From assembly GCA_027484885.1 (NCBI GenBank), contig JAIXSD010000705.1:1-5497 (forward strand): a DNA stretch of 5,497 bases, written 5' to 3'. The stretch's first letter is position 1. The number at the start of each line of letters is the position of its first letter. A program made the position numbers and the translations under genes. This document shows, piece by piece, positions 1 to 5,497 of the stretch. The notes under the pieces were generated by a model. It was not told where the DNA came from. It ran no database searches and worked only from the letters and a program-made list of their open reading frames with translations. This stretch comes from Rubrivivax sp. Lineage in GTDB: Bacteria; Pseudomonadota; Gammaproteobacteria; Burkholderiales; Burkholderiaceae_C.

Positions 1-1513
1 CTCAGGCCCAGCTCTTCGGCCACCACTTGCGCCACCTTGGTGTTCAGGCCCTGGCCCATCTCGGTGCCGCCGTGGTTCACCAGCACCGAGCCGTCGGTGT
101 AGACATGCACCAGGGCCCCCGCCTGGTTCAGGTGCACGACATTGAAGCTGATGCCGAATTTCAGCGGTGTCAGGGCCAGGCCTTTTTTCAGCACCGGGCT
201 GGTGGCGTTGAAGGCTGCAATCTCGGCACGGCGCGCGTGGTAGCCGCTGCTCTCGACCAGCTGATCGGTCAGGGGCTGCAACTGGTTGTCTTCCACGGTC
301 TGGCCGTAGGGCGTGACGTTGCGCGCGCACTCATCGCGGTAGAAATTGCGCTGCCGCACGAGCAAGGGGTCCAGGCCCAGGCGGCGGGCGATGGAATCCA
401 GAATCATCTCCACGGCCAGCGCGCCCTGGGGCCCGCCAAAGCCGCGGAAGGCCGTGTTGCTCTGCGTGTTGGTGCGGGCGCAGAAGCCGTGCAGGGCCAC
501 ATGGGGCAGCCAGTAGGCGTTGTCGAAATGGCAGAGCGCCCGCGTCATCACCGGGGCCGAGAGGTCGGCCGAATGGCCGCAGTTGGAGATCAGCTCCACC
601 TCGGCGCCGAGGATATGTCCTTGTTCATCAAAGCCCACATCCCAGCGGTAGTCGAAACCGTGGCGGCGGCCGGTGATCATGAAATCGTCGTCGCGGTCCA
701 GGCGCAGCTTGACCGGGCGGCGCAGACGGCTGGCAGCCAGGCCGGCCACGCAGGCGAACAGGGCCGATTGCGACTCTTTGCCGCCGAAGCCGCCGCCCAT
801 GCGCCGGCATTGCACCTGCACCTGGTGGCTGGCCCAGCCCAGGGCGTGGCTGAGCAGCTGCTGCATTTCGCTGGGATGCTGGGTCGAGCAGTGGACGAGC
901 AGGCCGCGATTCTCCTGAGGCAGGGCGTAGCTGATCTGGCCTTCCAGATAAAACTGTTCCTGCCCGCCGACCGACCAGCTGCCTTGCAGGCGCTGCGGCG
1001 CTTGCGCCAAGGCCGTGGCCGCGTCGCCGCGGTTCAGGTGCATGGGCGGCACCACATACTGGCCGGCGGCATGGGCCTCCAGCGCGGTCAGCAGGGCGGG
1101 CAGGGGCTCGATCTTCAGGGCCTGGCCGGCCAGGGCGGCGGCGCGGCGGGCCAGATCGCGGCTGCTGGCGATGATGGCAAACACGGGCTGGCCGACATAA
1201 CGCACTTCACCGGCGGCAAGGATGGGGTCGTCGTGCAGCAGGGGGCCGCAGTTGTTCTCGCCGGGGATGTCTTCGGCCGTCAGCACCAGCTGCACGCCGG
1301 GCTGGGCGCGCAGCAGGGCCAGGTCGATGGAAACAATGCGGCCGTGGGCGATGGGAGAGAGGCCCAGGGCGGCGTGCAGCGTGCCTTGCGCCTCGGGGAT
1401 GTCGTCGGTGTAAATCGCTTCGCCGCTGACATGCAGGGCGGCCGACTCGTGCGCATGGCTGCGGCCCACGGTGTGGGGGCCGGGGAGGGCAGAGGTGTTC
1501 ATGGCTGTTGTGC

Positions 1514-1517
<4 letters not shown>
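1..1517 (-). CDS. xdhB: Xanthine dehydrogenase molybdopterin-binding subunit XdhB (3' end beyond left edge)
   Basis: This is the large molybdenum subunit that hydroxylates hypoxanthine and xanthine to urate in the cytoplasm, passing electrons to XdhA. I translated 505 codons from the ATG at 1517; the family usually runs to roughly 760-800 residues, so about a third is off the edge. Visible landmarks are HVSGEAIYTDDIPE near residues 29-42, GGQEQFYLEG at 184-193 (molybdopterin contact Gln186), MGGGFGGKE at 240-248, TRALCHFDN at 325-333, AFRGFGGPQG at 356-365, FGISF at 454-458 and GGTEMGQG at 483-490. By family alignment Glu248, Arg326 and Phe360 correspond to bovine Glu802, Arg880 and Phe914 of the substrate pocket. 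The catalytic glutamate near the C terminus is not visible. The start overlaps the xdhA stop by four bases (ATGA) and has a GGAG ribosome site, so the two subunits are probably translated together. A second in-frame Met lies at codon 6. Asn459 sits where Thr is known in characterised enzymes. Confidence 0.96.
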
Positions 1518-3055
<1,538 letters not shown>

Positions 3056-3186
3056 GGTGTGGTTCAGGCCTGGTGCAAGAGTGGGCGGTCGCGCGCGTGG
3101 CTGCGGGCGGCGGCAATGTCGAAAGGTAGCGCCTGCCGCCGGCTTCGATATACGATCCGGCGCATGATGACTATATGCATTGCGGC
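3056..3186. promoter_or_regulatory. Divergent control region between xdhA and the LysR-type regulator gene
   Basis: This gap of about 130 bases must hold the leftward xdhA promoter and the rightward regulator promoter. The half next to xdhA is G+C-rich and featureless by eye. The half next to the regulator (about 3144-3180) is distinctly richer in A+T than anything around it, which fits promoters and a LysR-type operator. Divergent LysR genes commonly bind such a shared gap and activate the neighbouring operon when a pathway metabolite is bound. That role is inferred here from layout and family habit. No clean -35/-10 pair could be assigned for either direction. Confidence 0.6.
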
Positions 3187-3188
3187 AT
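3145..3188. promoter_or_regulatory. Candidate operator: short inverted and direct repeats
   Basis: The A+T-rich part of the divergent gap contains TCG-N5-CGA (3145-3155) and GCAT-N9-ATGC (3162-3178). The second arm is part of the palindrome ATGCAT (3175-3180). GCATGA also occurs twice in direct orientation at 3162-3167 and 3185-3190, 23 bases apart, about two helical turns. LysR-type operators are usually short interrupted inverted repeats with a T-N11-A core near the divergent promoters, so the position fits. The arms are only three to six bases long and could arise by chance; the cluster overlaps the start of the regulator gene. Confidence 0.3.
3170..3175 (-). promoter_or_regulatory. Possible -10 element for the xdhAB transcript
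   Basis: On the minus strand TATAGT matches the sigma-70 -10 consensus at five of six bases. A start about seven bases downstream would give an xdhA leader of roughly 105 bases. No recognisable -35 lies at the expected distance, which would be consistent with an activator-dependent promoter but also with a chance match. Confidence 0.25.
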
Positions 3189-4176
3189 GAACTTGCGCGC
3201 CGATTTCGACAAGATCGAGCTTCAACTCGTGCGAGTCTTGCATACCGTGATCAGCGAGCAAAGCGTCTCGAAGGCAGCCCTGCGCCTGCACAGCACGCAG
3301 CCGGCCGTCAGCGCCCAGCTGCGGCGCCTGCGTGCGCTCACGGGCGATGCGCTGCTGGTGCGCAGCGGCGCCGGCATGCGGCCCACGGCCACGGCGCTGG
3401 AGCTGCTGGAGCCGGCCCAGCGCCTGCTGCAGGACGCGGCCCGGCTGTTCGGCGCGCCCCAGCGCAGCAGCCGTGGCGCCGGTTTTGACCCGGCCAGCGC
3501 CGAGCTGAACCTGCGCATTGCCGCCAGCGATTACCTTGACCCGCTGTTCCTGCCCGAGCTGGTGGCGCGCCTGCAGCGCCTGTCGCCGGGCCTGCGCCTG
3601 GACTTGCAGCCGCTCTCGGCCGAGTTCGATTACCGCCGCGGCCTGGCCAGCGGGCAGATCGATCTGGTCATCGGCAACTGGCTGCGCCCGCCGGAAGAGC
3701 TGCACCTGGGCCGCTTGTTCAGCGACGAAGTGGTTTGCCTGGTGGCGCGCGACCACCCGCTGCTCAAACTGCGGCCCAAGGACTGGACCGTGCAGCGCTA
3801 TCTGGACAGCCAGCATCTGGCGCCCATGCCGCTGTCGGCCGGCCAGCCGGGTGTGATCGACCAGCATCTGGCCGAGCAGGGCCTGAGCCGCCAGATCGCC
3901 GTGCGCAGCGCCCATTTCGGCCAGCTGCCGCTGATGGTGGCGCGCAGCTCTCTGGTGCTGACCACCGGCCGCCAGTTCTGCAGCCGCTATCTGGCCAGCC
4001 TGCCGGTGGCCGTGCTGCGCTGCCCGGTGGCGTTCCCGCGGCTGAGCTATTACCAGCTCTGGCATGCGCTCTCGCACCAGGCCGCCGCCCAGCGCTGGCT
4101 GCGCGAGCAGGTGCGCGAGGTGGCGCGTGAACTTGCTCGCAGCGCGGTCGCCAAGAAAGCGGCTGAAGCCACTTGA
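3187..4176 (+). CDS. LysR-family transcriptional regulator, probable regulator of the xanthine dehydrogenase locus
   Basis: A 329-residue LysR-type regulator of normal family length. The N-terminal winged helix-turn-helix spans about residues 9-68, with the recognition region around SVSKAALRLHSTQPAVSAQL (26-45) and the typical following RLRALTGDALLVR. A linker helix leads to a periplasmic-binding-protein-like effector domain starting near NLRIAASDYL and running to about residue 310. The tail is rich in Ala, Arg and Lys. The start is uncertain: ATG at 3187 begins MNLRADFDKIELQL, while an in-frame ATG at 3175 would add MHCG; neither has a clear Shine-Dalgarno site. It is divergent from xdhA and its stop overlaps the first possible guaD start, so it sits between the genes for two consecutive purine-breakdown steps. 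Control of xdhAB, and perhaps of itself with guaD, is inferred from position. The effector cannot be read from the sequence; a purine intermediate is a reasonable guess only. Confidence 0.93.
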   Translation: MNLRADFDKIELQLVRVLHTVISEQSVSKAALRLHSTQPAVSAQLRRLRALTGDALLVRSGAGMRPTATALELLEPAQRLLQDAARLFGAPQRSSRGAGFDPASAELNLRIAASDYLDPLFLPELVARLQRLSPGLRLDLQPLSAEFDYRRGLASGQIDLVIGNWLRPPEELHLGRLFSDEVVCLVARDHPLLKLRPKDWTVQRYLDSQHLAPMPLSAGQPGVIDQHLAEQGLSRQIAVRSAHFGQLPLMVARSSLVLTTGRQFCSRYLASLPVAVLRCPVAFPRLSYYQLWHALSHQAAAQRWLREQVREVARELARSAVAKKAAEAT

Positions 4177-5497
4177 TGCGACCCGAACCCCAATCTTTGA
4201 ATCTGCCCATGCCCGACTTGAACCCCTCGACCCTCTCCGCCGGCCCCGGCCGCAAGCTCGCCCTGCGCGGCGATCTGCTGGACTTCACTGCCCAGCCCGA
4301 CTGGGGCCAGCTGGACAGCCCGGCCGTGCGCTTCCAGCCCGACCACTGGCTGCTGATCGACGAGGCCGGCCGCATCGCCGGCACCCAGGCGGAGGCGCCC
4401 AACGCCAGCTGGCAGCAGGTGGACCACCGCGGCCGCCTGATCCTGCCGGGCTTCATCGACACCCATGTGCATTGCCCGCAGCTGGATGTGATCGCCTCCT
4501 ACGGCGCCGAGCTGCTGGACTGGCTCAACCGCTACACCTTCCCGGCCGAGCGGCGCTATGCCGACCCGGCCGTGGCGGCGGCCGGCGCGGCGCGTTTTCT
4601 GGATGCGCTGCTGGCCCATGGCAGCACCTCGGCCGTGGTGTTCCCCACCGTGCACAAGGGCTCGGCCGAGGCCTTGTTCGCCGCGGCCGAGGCGCGCGGC
4701 ATGCGCCTGATCACCGGCAAGGTGCTGATGGACCGCCATGCGCCGCCCGAGCTGCTGGACGATGTGGCCGGCGCCGAGCGTGACTGCATCGATTTGATCC
4801 AGCGCTGGCATGGCAAGGGCCGCCTGGCTTACGCCGTGACCCCGCGTTTCGCCCCCACCAGCAGCCCGGCCCAGCTGGCCATGGCCGGCGCGCTCTGCCG
4901 CGCCGATGCCTCGCTCTACATGCAAACCCATGTGGCCGAAAACCGCGATGAGGTGCGCTGGGTGGCCGAGCTCTTCCCCGAGGCGCGCAGTTACCTCGAT
5001 GTCTACGAGCGCGTCGGCCTGCTGCATGAGCGCGCCATCCTGGCCCACGGCATCTGGCTGGACGAGAACGACCGGCAGCTGCTGGCCGCGCGCGGCGGGC
5101 AGGTGGCGCACAGCCCGTCCAGCAATCTCTTCCTGGGCAGCGGTTTGTTCGACTGGCCTGCGGCGCGGGCCAGCGGCCTGGGTGTCAGCATGGCCAGCGA
5201 TGTGGGCGGCGGCACCAGCTTGTCCATGCAGCGCAACCTGCTGGACGCCTACAAGATCCAGGCTTTGTCGGGCCAGCGCCTGAGCGCCTGGGTGGCTTTG
5301 CACGCCGCCACCCGCGGCGCTGCTGAAGCCCTGGGTTTGCAGCAGGAAGTGGGCCACTTTGGCCTCGGTACACTGGCAGATGTTTGCGTCTGGGATTGGG
5401 CCCGTGGCCCGGTGGCCCAGGCACGCGACGAGCGGGTGGCGCCCGGCCATGAGCCTCAAGCTTTGCATGAACGTGTGTTCGCCTGGATGAGCCTGTC
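4176..5497 (+). CDS. guaD: Guanine deaminase GuaD (last ~20 codons beyond right edge)
   Basis: A zinc-dependent amidohydrolase that converts guanine to xanthine and ammonia, supplying the substrate of the divergent xdhAB. 440 full codons are visible; E. coli GuaD, as I recall it, is about 439 residues and aligns along the whole length, so only a short C terminus is missing. Counted from 4176, PGFIDTHVH gives zinc ligands His97 and His99. TPRFAPTSS holds Arg224, THVAEN holds His252 and Glu255, LAHGIWL holds His291, and SDVGGGTS holds Asp342. These match the metal and substrate residues of human guanine deaminase (His82, His84, Arg213, His240, Glu243, His279, Asp330). YGAELLDWLNRYTFPAERRY is also characteristic. 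Two starts are possible: ATG 4176, sharing its A with the regulator's stop, or ATG 4209, 11 codons later; neither has a strong ribosome site. The usual CPTSN motif reads SPSSN here. No terminator or promoter is evident before it. Confidence 0.95.
   Translation, partial: MRPEPQSLNLPMPDLNPSTLSAGPGRKLALRGDLLDFTAQPDWGQLDSPAVRFQPDHWLLIDEAGRIAGTQAEAPNASWQQVDHRGRLILPGFIDTHVHCPQLDVIASYGAELLDWLNRYTFPAERRYADPAVAAAGAARFLDALLAHGSTSAVVFPTVHKGSAEALFAAAEARGMRLITGKVLMDRHAPPELLDDVAGAERDCIDLIQRWHGKGRLAYAVTPRFAPTSSPAQLAMAGALCRADASLYMQTHVAENRDEVRWVAELFPEARSYLDVYERVGLLHERAILAHGIWLDENDRQLLAARGGQVAHSPSSNLFLGSGLFDWPAARASGLGVSMASDVGGGTSLSMQRNLLDAYKIQALSGQRLSAWVALHAATRGAAEALGLQQEVGHFGLGTLADVCVWDWARGPVAQARDERVAPGHEPQALHERVFAWMSL

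Noticed and set aside
3064..4077. Minus-strand open frame of 337 codons opposite the LysR-type gene
   Set aside because: It is a composition shadow: Gln/Ala/Arg-rich, no motif, and opposite a well-formed LysR-family protein.
4177..4208. Possible terminator or promoter between the regulator and guaD
   Set aside because: No stem-loop followed by T residues and no -35/-10 pair can be seen. The genes overlap or nearly touch.
4064..4783. Plus-strand open frame of 239 codons overlapping the start of guaD in another frame
   Set aside because: Pro/Arg/Gly-rich translation without motifs. The guaD frame carries the conserved protein here.
4050..5468. Minus-strand open frame of 472 codons opposite guaD
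   Set aside because: guaD is unmistakable on the plus strand with every catalytic residue in place. The minus product is low-complexity and spans the end of the regulator gene as well.

Overview
The window is a compact, high-G+C stretch holding four protein genes of guanine/xanthine breakdown. Codons end mostly in G or C. The gene set and the protein sequences look betaproteobacterial (Burkholderiales, Comamonadaceae/Sphaerotilaceae-like). That taxonomic guess is inference from family resemblance; no marker gene is present.

Layout: the minus strand carries xdhA (1514-3055) followed by xdhB (1517 down to the left edge, where it is cut off). These are the FeS/FAD and molybdopterin subunits of xanthine dehydrogenase, joined by a 4-base ATGA overlap. 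A gap of about 130 bases (3056-3186) separates xdhA from a divergent LysR-type regulator gene on the plus strand (3187-4176). The regulator's stop codon shares one base with the first possible ATG of guaD, guanine deaminase (4176 to the right edge, probably lacking only about its last 20 codons).

How they work together: GuaD converts guanine to xanthine and ammonia, and XdhAB oxidises xanthine (and hypoxanthine) to urate. The LysR-family protein between them is the obvious candidate to control xdhAB from the shared gap and, through its tight link to guaD, its own transcript. That regulatory role is inferred from position; the sequence does not identify the inducer.

xdhB and guaD run off the edges. 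The long open frames opposite all four genes are composition shadows. There is no RNA gene, mobile element, CRISPR array, long repeat or terminator that I can support. The region reads as an ordinary catabolic locus. The points worth a second look are small: the divergent control region, the regulator/guaD stop-start overlap, and an unusual residue in the XdhB substrate pocket.
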